Assembly (NCBI GenBank): GCA_965226025.1
Contig: CBDDCD010000003.1
Coordinates: 2,790,001-2,854,000, forward strand
DNA from: Moanibacter sp965226025
GTDB taxonomy: Bacteria; Verrucomicrobiota; Verrucomicrobiia; Opitutales; UBA2987
Reading direction: 5' to 3'
DNA: 64,000 bases
Part shown: piece after piece, positions 36,732 to 46,357 of the stretch
Layout: each line of letters begins with the position of its first letter
Numbering within the stretch: position 1 is the first letter of the stretch
Position numbers and translations under genes: made by a program
The notes under the pieces: model-generated
What the model was told of the DNA's origin: nothing
What the model saw: only the letters and a program-made list of their open reading frames with translations
Database searches by the model: none

Positions 36732-39353
36732 TTGCGGCCGGTGCAGCGTTGGCAACAGTTAGGGGTTCTCATCGCGATAGGACTGGGGGTTTGTCTGTTG
36801 TTCCCCAAGCGCCGGCTCGGGCCCGATGATCCGGGGGAGAATGACATCACGGAAATTGTCTTTATGGGTCCTGGCGGACCGCTCAAGGACGCCTTGGCTG
36901 ATGTGGTGCATGCTTTTGAGGCCGATAGTCGGGCGCTGAACGCCAAAGACCCCAGTCATCCGATATACCGTGTCGTAGCCGGGCAGAACGCTGCTCGAGA
37001 TCAGGTAGCCGACCCCACGCGATTCCTTCTCTCGGTGGCCGGCGGAGTGCCGCCAGATGTGATCTGGTTCGATCGATACGCCGTGGCCGAGTGGGCCGGT
37101 CGGGGCGCGTTTGCGCCGCTCGATGCCTTCATTGAAGAGGAAGGATCTGAATACGCAGCGATGGCTGCAGCAATGGGCGCACCTGGTGAGCCGCTGCCCA
37201 TACCCGATTATCCGCGGAAGGAGCGTTACTATGAGGCTTGTTGGAATGAGGCAATTTATGACGGCAAGGTCTACGGCATTCCCATTTCGGTGGATAATCG
37301 GGCCCTCTTCTACAACAAGGATCTCCTCATCAAGGCGGGGCTCGTCTACACCGACGGCCCCAGGCAAGGCGAAGCAAAGCCGCCCCGTACTTGGAAGGAA
37401 CTGCGCGAGTACAACCGAAGGCTTACCGAGTGGGAAGATTCGAAAAAGGGCAGGTTGAAGGTCATGGGCTTTCCGCCCCACCTCTTCGGCAATACGAATG
37501 GCTGGCTCTACATGTTCGGCTGGATGAACGGAGGGGAATTCATGAGTGACGATGGGCGCACTTGTACGCTCAACGATCCCCGTATCGCCGATGCTCTGCA
37601 GTTCATGAAAGATCTACACGACGACCTCGGTGGGTATGAGAACGCCACCGGCTTTGCGGCCGGTTTTGGTCGCAATGACCTCGATCCGTTCATCCGGGGA
37701 CAGTTGGCAATGAAGATAGACGGTTCGTGGGTGCTCCGGCGGCTCGCCGTGTATGGCGCGGATGTGAATTTCGGGATCGCTGCCCCTCCGCTGCCTGAAC
37801 ACCGGCTCGAACAGCTTTCCGCCGAACGGCGAGAGCAGCACCTGACCATGAGCTGGAGCGGGGGGTGGGCGCTGGCCATTCCCGAGCTTTCTAAGAACAA
37901 GAGGGCCGCCTGGAATCTCATCCGCTTCATGTCTTCGGACCGCGGGATGCGGATCAAGGCCGAGGCCGAACGGCTCATCGATGAGGCCAAGGGCAGGCCC
38001 TATATTCCACGTCAGTGCCCGGTGAAAAGGCTCAACGAGGAGTTCTACCGGGATTATGTCGTGGCCTCCCCAACTTTGCCGCCACGACTCCAAGAGGCCA
38101 TCAAGGTATTCAAGAGCCTGCTTCCGTATTCGCGCTTTCGCCCGGTTACACCGGTGGGTCAGAAACTGTGGAATGCTCAGGTGCGAGGCATGGAGAACGC
38201 CTTTTACGGCGAGGATCCCCAGGCCGCGCTCGACTACCTGACGCTTCTGCCCCACGGCGTACAGAAGGACCTCGACCGCTTTTACGCCGAAAAATCCGGA
38301 AGGCCGATTCCTACGTGGAACTGGTTTTTCATCCTCTATGGGGTGCTGATCGTCGCCGTCGGCGCGATGGTCTACGGGTGGGACACGAATGTACGGATGA
38401 GGGAAACACTCTCAAGGTTGCTGCCTTTCGGTCTCGGAGGTACGGCCGGGGTCATCCGAGGGGCGCGGGGAGGCTATTTTCGCCAGCAGTGGAGGGAGGG
38501 GATCATCTGTGCCTCACCCTGGGTCTTCGGTTTCATCGTATTCGGCGGTGGGCCCATGCTCTTTTCCATTGTAATGAGCCTGTGTGACTACGACGTGATC
38601 AACACGCCCCGCTTCAATGGCGGTGAGAACTACATCCGTCTAGTGGATGACCGCCTCTTCTGGAAGTCGTTGGGCAATACGGTGTTCATGCTTCTGGGCG
38701 TGCCTATCGGCATAATCGCAAGTCTGCTCGTCGCTATGCTGCTCAACTTGAAAATACGAGGTATCGCGCTCTGGCGAACCTTCTTCTATCTTCCCGCAAT
38801 CGTGCCGCTGGTGGCGGCAAGCGTGCTCTGGATCTGGATTTTCAACCCGACTAGCGGGGCACTCAACAGCATGCTGGAACCGCTCCTCAACCTGGTTGAC
38901 AAGCCCGTGCCGAATTGGCTTCAGGATGAAAATTGGTCAAAACCTTCGATCATTCTCATGGGGTTGTGGAGCGCTGGCGCGAGTATGATCATCTGGCTCG
39001 CCGGGCTCAAGAGCATCAGTCCGGCGCTCTACGAAGCAGCCAGCGTGGACGGTGCCAACGCCTGGCAGCGGTTCTGGCACATAACCATTCCACAACTCAC
39101 CCCCTACATTTTCTTCAATCTAGTTATGGGTCTGATTTCCACTTTCCAGATCTTTGGGCAGGCTTTCATCATGACTCAGGGTGGCCCGCGCGATTCGACG
39201 CTGTTCTACGTCTATTACCTTTTCAACAACGCCTTTCGCTATGGTGAGATGGGGTATGCAAGTTCCATGGCTTGGGTGCTGTTCGTAATTGTGCTGCTAC
39301 TGACCACCCTGCAACTCAAATATTCGAAGCGATGGGTGCATTACGAAGCCTAG
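36732..39353 (+). CDS. ABC sugar-type importer: solute-binding protein fused to permease
   Basis: The 873 residues join two normally separate subunits. After an N-terminal membrane anchor (LGVLIAIGLGVCLLFP), residues about 35-510 form a CUT1-type solute-binding protein (GGVPPDVIWFDRYAVAEWAG, DNRALFYNKDLL, GYENATGFAAGFGRNDLDPF). A linker helix near 525 leads into a MalF/UgpA-like permease with six helices and the EAA loop YEAASVDGANAWQRFWHITIPQ (about 766). Start TTG 36732 or GTG 36741. The second permease follows after 82 bp; no ATPase gene is nearby. Context suggests a glycerophospho- or phosphonate-type substrate, but this is inference. Confidence 0.85.
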   Translation: MRPVQRWQQLGVLIAIGLGVCLLFPKRRLGPDDPGENDITEIVFMGPGGPLKDALADVVHAFEADSRALNAKDPSHPIYRVVAGQNAARDQVADPTRFLLSVAGGVPPDVIWFDRYAVAEWAGRGAFAPLDAFIEEEGSEYAAMAAAMGAPGEPLPIPDYPRKERYYEACWNEAIYDGKVYGIPISVDNRALFYNKDLLIKAGLVYTDGPRQGEAKPPRTWKELREYNRRLTEWEDSKKGRLKVMGFPPHLFGNTNGWLYMFGWMNGGEFMSDDGRTCTLNDPRIADALQFMKDLHDDLGGYENATGFAAGFGRNDLDPFIRGQLAMKIDGSWVLRRLAVYGADVNFGIAAPPLPEHRLEQLSAERREQHLTMSWSGGWALAIPELSKNKRAAWNLIRFMSSDRGMRIKAEAERLIDEAKGRPYIPRQCPVKRLNEEFYRDYVVASPTLPPRLQEAIKVFKSLLPYSRFRPVTPVGQKLWNAQVRGMENAFYGEDPQAALDYLTLLPHGVQKDLDRFYAEKSGRPIPTWNWFFILYGVLIVAVGAMVYGWDTNVRMRETLSRLLPFGLGGTAGVIRGARGGYFRQQWREGIICASPWVFGFIVFGGGPMLFSIVMSLCDYDVINTPRFNGGENYIRLVDDRLFWKSLGNTVFMLLGVPIGIIASLLVAMLLNLKIRGIALWRTFFYLPAIVPLVAASVLWIWIFNPTSGALNSMLEPLLNLVDKPVPNWLQDENWSKPSIILMGLWSAGASMIIWLAGLKSISPALYEAASVDGANAWQRFWHITIPQLTPYIFFNLVMGLISTFQIFGQAFIMTQGGPRDSTLFYVYYLFNNAFRYGEMGYASSMAWVLFVIVLLLTTLQLKYSKRWVHYEA

Positions 39354-39435
39354 AGAGATGTCGCGGGCAATCTGTAATTTCGGTGGATGCGGGCGAGGTA
39401 TTCCCTGCGACTGGGTAACAGCAATATAACGCCAA

Positions 39436-40282
39436 TTGAAAAGACCTCGATTCATAGTGCGGATTGTCGCTTACACGCTCCTTGTCGCGGGGTCGGCCGT
39501 GTCTATTTTCCCTTTCGTTTGGATGCTCTCGTCCAGTGTGAAGGTGGAGCGGGAGTTACTGGCCCAGGAGGGTTCTGACCTGGATATTGTGCCACTGATC
39601 CCGCGGCCAATGTTACGGGGACCATATGTGGACACCCAGTATTATGCCAAGTTACGGGGTCCGCGGCAATCAGAGGTGCTTCCCCGCTTGCGTGAGTTGG
39701 TGATTGCATCGGGTTACGTGTTCCCGAACACCGTGGATCCTGACGTCGCTGTGAATGAGACGGCCCGCGGTCTGTATCGCAAACTACGAAACCTGCTGCC
39801 CGATCATGTTTGGCGCGGTGTCAGAAGGATACCGAAGGTTGGGGGAGTCGGTGGAAGCGACCCAAAGAACGATCTGAACGAGTACGTAGAAGAACCTATG
39901 CCCGAGACTGAAGCAATGGGACGGCTGTTTAGACGAATCCAACAGCGCGTGGACCGCGCCTTGGTTGCGAGCGTATTCGGTAGCATTTACCGTGAGTTTC
40001 GGATCGGTCCGGCTCGTGTTCGCAGCTCCGAACTCGCCGAAGTGGAGATCGGCGTGGGGAAGCCGGTCAGCAAACGATTCCAGAACGAGACATCCGCCGT
40101 AGCTACCATTGAAGATCTGCCGTTAGAGGGCCAACTGCCGCTTGCAGTCGTGCGCTACAACTTCACCAGGGGAGACGAGGTCCGGCTCAGCAGCGTGGTC
40201 GACCTTCCCTTCGATGCCAGGGGGTTCAAGCGTGTTTCGCTGGATATCAGGCCCGACGATACCTGGCACGAACTCTACTGTA
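39436..40282 (+). pseudogene. ABC importer permease (MalG/UgpE-like), 5' part, split by IS copy 2
   Basis: The gene starts at TTG 39436 with the first membrane helix (IVAYTLLVAGSAVSIFPFVWMLSSS). It then has an unusually long non-membrane segment of more than 300 residues before the transporter core. The IS enters after HELYC; removing it and one TACTGTA copy joins this frame exactly to 42107-43032, giving a protein of about 590 residues. Normal permeases of this class are about 280 residues, so the extracytoplasmic insertion is remarkable. Confidence 0.85.
40276..40282. repeat. Target duplication TACTGTA, left copy (IS copy 2)
   Basis: TACTGTA here is repeated at 42100-42106 on the other side of the element. 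This marks the insertion point and supports a 7-bp duplication. Confidence 0.85.
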
Positions 40283-42099
40283 GAGCCCGTCCCAGTGGTG
40301 GAAACAATTGATTTTTAATGAGTTATGGGCAAAAAAAAGGCCGGATAGAGCTGCAAAAAGCTCGATCCGGCGAAAAAGGGCGCTTATGCTTGCGTTAGTC
40401 AAATACAAAGCACGCCCTTCTCATGAAAAATATTGCCGTACAAAGCTTCCTGCGTCCAGCCCTAACTCCAGTCATTCGATGCAAAGACTACACCGTGTTT
40501 CTGGAAACAATGGAGCGGATTGACCGGGTTTTGATCGACTCCTCGCTGGAAAGGGAGGCGATCGTAAAAGCCTTGGAAGGATGGGATGAAGCGGGAGGGA
40601 AGGATCGGGAGCGACGCGCTCTAAGAGCGATAAAAGCGCTGCGGGTGGAGGTGGTGCGTCATTTACTCGGAGGGATATCCTTTCGTTGTCTGTCGCAGGA
40701 GTTGGGACGCAGTGAGCTTCTAGCTAATTTTTGCCGGGTGCGTGAGGTAGACGGGATCCGGAAAATATCGAAGAGCAGTCTGGAACGGGATTCGAAATTC
40801 TTCGACGAAGCGTATCTGAGACAGCTGCATGCAAGGATGACCGAGGTGGTGGGCAATGCTGAACATTGTGGTGAGGCAGGATTAGAGAAGCCGATCGATA
40901 CGAGGGAATGCCTGATCGACGCCACTTGCCTGGAAGCGAACATCCACTGGCCCGTGGACTGGGTCTTGCTCAAGGATGTGGGAGCAACGCTGCTCAAGGC
41001 GATCAGTCTGATCCGGCAGGCGGGAATGAAACAGCGCATGCCCCAGGGAGCAAAGGGATTGGCTCGGGAGATGAACAAACGGTGCCTGGAGATGACGCAT
41101 GCGCGTCGGCGCCGGGAGGCGGGCAAAGCGCGTAAAGGGATCCTGCGGCGGATGAAGCTATTGCTCAAGAAGATTGAGGGCCATGCCCTTCGCCACCGTG
41201 ACTTATTGGAAGCTATGTGGATGCAAAGCGATTACACCGAGAAGAAGGCGAGCCGAATCATCGAGCGAATGGATGGTATGTTAGAGCAGATACCGCAGGT
41301 CATGAAACAGGCGCACGAACGGATCATAGGGGGGCGGCAGGTGAAGAATGAGGAGAAGATCCTGAGCGCCTACGAACCTGAGATTGACGTCATCGTGCGA
41401 GGCAAGGCAGATCGGGAGGTGGAGTTTGGCAACACCCTTTATTTATGCGAGAGCGCAGAGGGATATCTGTTGGACTGGAAACTGTATGGGGGGCAGGCCC
41501 CGAGCGAATTGAAGCAGCTTTGGGAAAGTCTGGAGAGGCAAAAGGGCTTCGCTTTAGAGGAGAAGATCGAAGCGATCAGTGGGGATCGGGGCTATGCCTC
41601 GAAGGCGGCCAGCAAGCGGCTCCAGGCAGAGGGGATTTTTGACGCCCTTACGCCCCGCAATCCACAAGAGCTCAAGGAGCGGATGGAGGAGCCGCGCTTT
41701 GTCCGGTTGCAGCGACGACGAGGGAGCACCGAAGGCCGGATCGGAGTGCTCAAGAACCGATGGCACGGGGGCAAGATACGCAGCAAAGGCTTTGACAACC
41801 GTAACCTTAGCGTGGCCTGGTCGGTTCTGTCCCACAATCTATGGAAAATCGCGCAGAGACTTGCGCAAGAACATGAGAAAGAGGCAACGCAGGCGGCATA
41901 GGGATCCAAGAATCGAGTCAGAGGCGCTTCCTTGGGAGAACTATCGACTCAAAGCGAGAGGGAGGGTGCTGGAAAGGTGCATAACGGATAAAAGGTAAGC
42001 TACCGAGGACGGAAGGCATGTCGTGGTCTACATAACGTGACGAAGATTGATATCGGTATCAGGCTTCCACCCAAATCCTCTCGGATTTGGGACAGCCTC
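40283..42099 (+). mobile_element. ISNCY/ISDol1-like insertion sequence, copy 2 (1817 bp)
   Basis: Same length and ends as copy 1 but in opposite orientation, flanked by TACTGTA. It differs from copy 1 by single bases, for example CTAGCT against CTGGCT at about 40720 (synonymous). A stem CCCAAATCC/GGATTTGGG lies next to the right end. It interrupts the second permease gene of the ABC importer. Confidence 0.93.
40423..41901 (+). CDS. DDE transposase of IS copy 2
   Basis: 492 residues, the same protein as in copies 1 and 3, with acids Asp166, Asp388 and Glu437. The start ATG 40423 follows the leader hairpin at 40331-40371, which terminates antisense transcripts. Confidence 0.9.
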   Translation: MKNIAVQSFLRPALTPVIRCKDYTVFLETMERIDRVLIDSSLEREAIVKALEGWDEAGGKDRERRALRAIKALRVEVVRHLLGGISFRCLSQELGRSELLANFCRVREVDGIRKISKSSLERDSKFFDEAYLRQLHARMTEVVGNAEHCGEAGLEKPIDTRECLIDATCLEANIHWPVDWVLLKDVGATLLKAISLIRQAGMKQRMPQGAKGLAREMNKRCLEMTHARRRREAGKARKGILRRMKLLLKKIEGHALRHRDLLEAMWMQSDYTEKKASRIIERMDGMLEQIPQVMKQAHERIIGGRQVKNEEKILSAYEPEIDVIVRGKADREVEFGNTLYLCESAEGYLLDWKLYGGQAPSELKQLWESLERQKGFALEEKIEAISGDRGYASKAASKRLQAEGIFDALTPRNPQELKERMEEPRFVRLQRRRGSTEGRIGVLKNRWHGGKIRSKGFDNRNLSVAWSVLSHNLWKIAQRLAQEHEKEATQAA

Positions 42100-42106
42100 T
42101 ACTGTA

Positions 42107-43032
42107 CAGTCGAATTGGCAGGCGGCGTCGTCTACCAGTCGAAGCGGCACGTTCCCTTGGGAAACTTCACCCCTATCACCCTTGCCTGGCAGAAACCGAG
42201 TTCCGACGACTATTCGACGAAGATTAAGACCTGGGTGCCCCTGAAGGAATCCCGGCGGCAATCTGCGTTTGTGAAACGACCTTCGCAACTCCGGCCGGAC
42301 CAGATGATTGTCACCTTCACGTTGCGACGGGCGGGTCAGGGCCGGGCCGTTCTTAATAAGGCGCGCTTCAATTACGATCGTGTGTTCGACCACATGCCCT
42401 TTTGGAGATACCTGCACGTCAGCGTGTTCCTCGTGGTGGCCAACATTGTGCTGACATTGCTGTTCAGCTCTCTGGTGGCCTTCGCATTTGCGCGGCTGAA
42501 CTGGCCGGGACGAGAGTTCTGTTTCGTGTTGATGTTGGCGACGATGATGATTCCACCCCAGGTAACGATGATCCCGCACTTTCTCATCTGGAAAAACGTA
42601 GGTGCTTACAACACATTGACTCCGCTGTGGCTGGGACCGGTATTTGGCACCGCGTTCTTCATCTTTCTCTTGCGGCAGTTCATGAGAGGCATACCTCGCG
42701 ATCTCGAAGATGCGGCCCGGATTGATGGCTGCGGCTTCATTGGTATTTACTGGCACATCATTCTGCCACTGATCAAACCCAGCTTGGCGGCGATTGCCAT
42801 CTTCACATTTATGGGCACCTGGAACGACTTCATGGGCCCTTTGATCTACATCGCCGATCAACGCCTCTACCCCTTGGCCTTCGGGCTCTACGCTTTTGCA
42901 ATTCAGGTGCAGAACGACCCCGCTCTGACCATGGCAGCGGCCCTGCTCATGACGTTACCTGTCATCATCGTCTTCTTCCTGGCTCAGAAGTACTTTATCC
43001 AGGGCGTCACGCTGACAGGAATCAAGGGATGA
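42107..43032 (+). pseudogene. ABC importer permease (MalG/UgpE-like), 3' part
   Basis: The continuation begins TVELAGGVVYQSKRH and reaches the membrane domain at about 42410 (LHVSVFLVVANIVLTLLFSS). The EAA loop is IPRDLEDAARIDGCGFIGIY with HIILPLIKP, and the usual C-terminus follows (VIIVFFLAQKYFIQGVTLTG). An IS-derived ATG at 42037 leaves a frame that would still produce all membrane helices of the core except TM1. Partial function after insertion is possible but unproven. Confidence 0.85.
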
Positions 43033-43126
43033 AGGACTGGAAAACGGAAGGAGATCGAAATAGCGATTGACGTGGAGCGGGTGGGAAGTTCCGAATCGCG
43101 CCTGAGACGTTCCTCGAGGCATAATC

Positions 43127-44215
43127 ATGAGAAGAAGCAGATTGGCAATTTTCCACGGTAAGGGTCGTCCGTTGACCATGGACGAGGTTGATATTCCGGA
43201 ACTTGAGGACGGGCAGATTCTTGTGAAGAACGAGTACACGACGCTGTGCCGCAGCGATTTGACGACCTACACGGGCAAGCGCATAGAGAAGACACCGACG
43301 GTACTTGGGCACGAGATTGTCGGACGGATCGAAGAGATGGGACCAGGAGCGCCGGCGAACGATTGTCGCGGGGATGCGTTGCGGGCAGGCGATCGAGTGA
43401 CGTGGGGGATCTACGCTTCGGATCCTGAGAGCCATCTTTCCAAGATGGGCATTCCCCAGAAAGGCGCCGGGCTCTTCAAGTATGGCCACGAAGAAATCCG
43501 AGAAGACAATCACTTGCATGGCGGGTTGAGTGAATACTGTCTGTTGAGAAAACATACTCCAATAATCCGGATAACGGAACCCATCCCCTTACCGGTGATC
43601 GCCCTGCTCAACTGTTCGGTCGCGACCGTTGCGGGGGCGGTTCGACTGGCGGGAGCGATCGAGGACCGAACGGTTCTTGTGAGTGGGGTAGGGATGCTGG
43701 GGATCATCGCTTGTGCTATGTGCAAGATAGGCCGGGCGGGAAGGGTCATTGGGTTGGACATCGACGAGGAAAGGCTAGAGACGGCGCGGCGATTTGGGTC
43801 CGATATTACCGTGAACCTGAAGGAGGAAGGATCGACCGTGAAGGAGCGTCTGGCACCTCACATTGATAGGGAGCCGATTCAGGCGGCTCTGGATTTCAGC
43901 GGGATTCCGGAGACGATGGAGTTGGGTCTATCTTTGTTGGGTATCGGCGGTGTAGCGGTATGGGTGGGCGCTACCTTTCCGCAGCGGGATCTGCGAATCA
44001 ATGCGGAAAGCGTGGTGCGTAACCTGCACTTGGTAAAGGGCCTGCATAACTACAATCAAGAGGACCTTGTCACCGCTGTAGATTTCATGGAGCTGCACTA
44101 CATGGACTTCCCGTTTGAGAGTCTCGTCCATGACAAGTTTGATTTAGACACCGTCAACGAATCGTTCGAGTACGCCCTTTCGTCGGGCGCACATAGGGTC
44201 GGGTTAAAGATGTGA
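43127..44215 (+). CDS. Zinc-type alcohol dehydrogenase, phosphonate-catabolism associated (HpnZ-like)
   Basis: The 362-residue medium-chain dehydrogenase has catalytic Cys in TTLCRSDLTTY, GHEIVGRIEEMG (zinc His-Glu) and the NAD-binding motif VLVSGVGMLGIIACAM. The stretch LLNCSVATVAGAVRLAGAIE resembles the alcohol dehydrogenases found in phosphonate-degradation clusters. The next two genes (phosphonatase-like HAD, phnA) agree with this. The structural zinc cysteines appear to be absent. It probably handles an alcohol or aldehyde formed during phosphonate breakdown. Confidence 0.8.
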   Translation: MRRSRLAIFHGKGRPLTMDEVDIPELEDGQILVKNEYTTLCRSDLTTYTGKRIEKTPTVLGHEIVGRIEEMGPGAPANDCRGDALRAGDRVTWGIYASDPESHLSKMGIPQKGAGLFKYGHEEIREDNHLHGGLSEYCLLRKHTPIIRITEPIPLPVIALLNCSVATVAGAVRLAGAIEDRTVLVSGVGMLGIIACAMCKIGRAGRVIGLDIDEERLETARRFGSDITVNLKEEGSTVKERLAPHIDREPIQAALDFSGIPETMELGLSLLGIGGVAVWVGATFPQRDLRINAESVVRNLHLVKGLHNYNQEDLVTAVDFMELHYMDFPFESLVHDKFDLDTVNESFEYALSSGAHRVGLKM

Positions 44216-44383
44216 GGCGCAGGTCCCGAGGCGGTCGCGACAAGAGGGATCCATCGTTTCAATGGATCGGCGAGCGATGGTATGCCGTTCTCGTTGCGGG
44301 TATTGAAGTTGGGTCCTGCTTGGGATAGAGTGCGGAAACTCAGAGGAGTGAAGAAGAGACCAAGTAGAATGGATTAGCCGACA

Positions 44384-45109
44384 ATGAGCAAAATCAGTAT
44401 GATCATGTTCGACCTCTCCGGGACGACGGTTTACGACGATACTGGGGTGCGGGACTGCCTCTATAAGGCGGCGGTGGAGTTCGGGCTCGAGACAACGCCT
44501 GACGAGATCCTGCTCCATATGGGAACGAACAAAATCCATCTCTACCAGTTCCTGATTGCCCGGTCACAGGGCAGGGAGGTGAGTATTGAGGAATTCGAAA
44601 GAAGAATCTATCCCGAAACGCGTGAAGAAGCGGTTAAAGTGTTTGATCGTTATTCTGAGATCATGATCAATCACTATAAGAACGAGGTTCGAGAGATTCC
44701 CGGGGCAAGCGACACTTTCAAATGGTGCCGGGAGCAGGGAATCAAGATCGCCACCGATACGGGGTTTCATCATGACGTGACCAGCGCCATCATGGAGGGA
44801 TTGGGGTGGTTGCGCGACGGTTTGATCGACCTCTCGGTGGATGTTGAGGATGTTCCGGAAGAACGCGGCAGGCCCGCGCCGTTCATGATCTTCCATGCCA
44901 TGGCGGAGCTTAATGTCCAGTCGGTCCACGAGGTGATCAAAGTTGGTGACACTCCCGCGGACATGCTCGAAGGATACAATGCGGGATGCCGCGGCATCGT
45001 CGGCGTATTAAGTGGCCCTCGTCCGGTTGAGGCATGGGGAATCTACCGCCATACGCACGTCATTCCTAGTGTGAAGGAACTTCCCGAACTGATCGAGTCC
45101 CAGTTCTAA
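44384..45109 (+). CDS. Phosphonatase-like HAD hydrolase
   Basis: The 241-residue HAD enzyme has motif I in IMFDLSGTTVYDD (nucleophile Asp), motif II/III regions IATDTGFHHD and GRPAPFMIFHAM, and motif IV VGDTPADMLEGYNAG. The order DVEDVPEERGRPAPFM resembles PhnX-like hydrolases, which act on phosphonoacetaldehyde or related phosphoesters. It sits between a phosphonate-type dehydrogenase and the convergent phnA, with 168 bp upstream that may hold its own promoter. The substrate is not proven, since the Schiff-base lysine of true PhnX was not identified. Confidence 0.85.
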   Translation: MSKISMIMFDLSGTTVYDDTGVRDCLYKAAVEFGLETTPDEILLHMGTNKIHLYQFLIARSQGREVSIEEFERRIYPETREEAVKVFDRYSEIMINHYKNEVREIPGASDTFKWCREQGIKIATDTGFHHDVTSAIMEGLGWLRDGLIDLSVDVEDVPEERGRPAPFMIFHAMAELNVQSVHEVIKVGDTPADMLEGYNAGCRGIVGVLSGPRPVEAWGIYRHTHVIPSVKELPELIESQF

Positions 45110-45115
45110 CGGACC

Positions 45116-45142
45116 AACCTTACGAACTACCTTCGGTAAGGT
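45116..45142. terminator. Possible bidirectional terminator between convergent genes
   Basis: ACCTTAC and GTAAGGT form a short stem in the 35 bp separating the HAD gene stop from the phnA stop. The stem is weak and lacks long T-runs. Confidence 0.35.
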
Positions 45143-45144
45143 CT

Positions 45145-46357
45145 TCAACCTGCCTTTGAACTCTGAAGGCCGTTGCAGACGAAATCGAAAATGTCGAAAT
45201 TCCGGGGGTCGCCCATGGCTCGCCGACGGTAAGCTTCGGTCAAGGGGCAAGAGGTGAGCAGTGGAACCATCTCCTCATAGCGACCTCCATGTGAGCGCAG
45301 GGATCCGGCGAGCTGGGAGAGGTCATGATCCTGGGCTCTGCGTCCCAGGACCCAGTCTCGACCCGAGAGGACGAATAAATCACCGATCAGGTCCATGGGG
45401 AGCTCGAGGAGACGTTCTGCGCTATCCCGATCATGGACTTCGGTGACGCCTTTGAGCCGCCGGATCCACTCGCCTACTTCGGAACTGTCAGATTCATTTG
45501 GTAAGTAAACCAGAACCGCCGAACCGAGTGCACCATGATGGGCGACATAGGGATCGGTGATCGGGCAGATGACTCGAAACCCGGGACCGAATCTCTCTTC
45601 CAGCTGGGCCTCGAGAAAAATCACTTGAGGTTTACCGGATTGATCACACTTCGCGTTCATACCGTGATCGGCCGTAATTCCAACGACCGCGCCGAGTTCA
45701 AGCAATTCACCGATGAGATCGTCCAAATGCTGGTAGAAATCCAGCAATTCGTCCTCGTCGGGTGCATGCTTATGCTGCATGAAATCCGTGGTTGTCAGGT
45801 AGAGGAAGTCAGCGCGAGCCTTCTTCAGAATTTCGACTCCGGCGCGCAGCACGTATAGGCTGGCCTCCGCGCTGTAAATCTTCGGGGGAAGGCCAAGGTC
45901 CGGGGAGGCGTCGAGGATTCCAGCCTCCTTCAGCGACTCCGGATCGACGCATTCCGAAGAAAAGGCGATGCCATCGAGATCCTTGGAGAGCAATCGCCGG
46001 AGCTTATCCTTTGCCGTGACCATAGCCACCTTACGACCGGCCCTTGCCGCCCTCGCCAGAACGGTCTCGTTTCGTAGGAATTCGGGTTCGTTTGTCATCA
46101 ACTCTCTGCCTGTTACCGGATCGAGGATGAAATTGCCGGGTATTCCCGTTTGGGAAGGCGGGGTTCCGGTCACGATGGCACAGTTGTTGACATTGGTGAA
46201 AGAAGGGAGAGCGCTTCGCGCCAATCCGTAGTAGCCCTGGCGGGACATAGCCCGAATGGTACGCATTTCCCGATGGGCCAGGGCCGCCGAAAGGTGCTCC
46301 TCGGCGCATCCGTCAACACATATGACCACGACTGGATAAGGTCCGACCCGATACCTA
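45145..46357 (-). pseudogene. phnA: Phosphonoacetate hydrolase, main part, split by IS copy 3
   Basis: An alkaline-phosphatase-superfamily enzyme that cleaves phosphonoacetate to acetate and phosphate. Visible motifs: VVVICVDGC (metal Asp), LPSFTNVNNCAIVTGTPP (Thr nucleophile), TTTDFMQHKHAPDED, ITADHGMNAKCD and AHHGALGSAVLVY. The IS enters near codon 15. Removing it and one TACCTA joins this frame to 48181-48224, giving 418 residues, normal for PhnA. The IS end supplies an in-frame ATG (46410) and 17 codons, so a chimeric but nearly complete enzyme may still be made. Confidence 0.9.

Noticed and set aside
42028..42861. 277-codon frame opposite the permease 3' part
   Set aside because: It is antisense to membrane helices, rich in His/Gln/Arg, and begins in IS sequence on the wrong strand.
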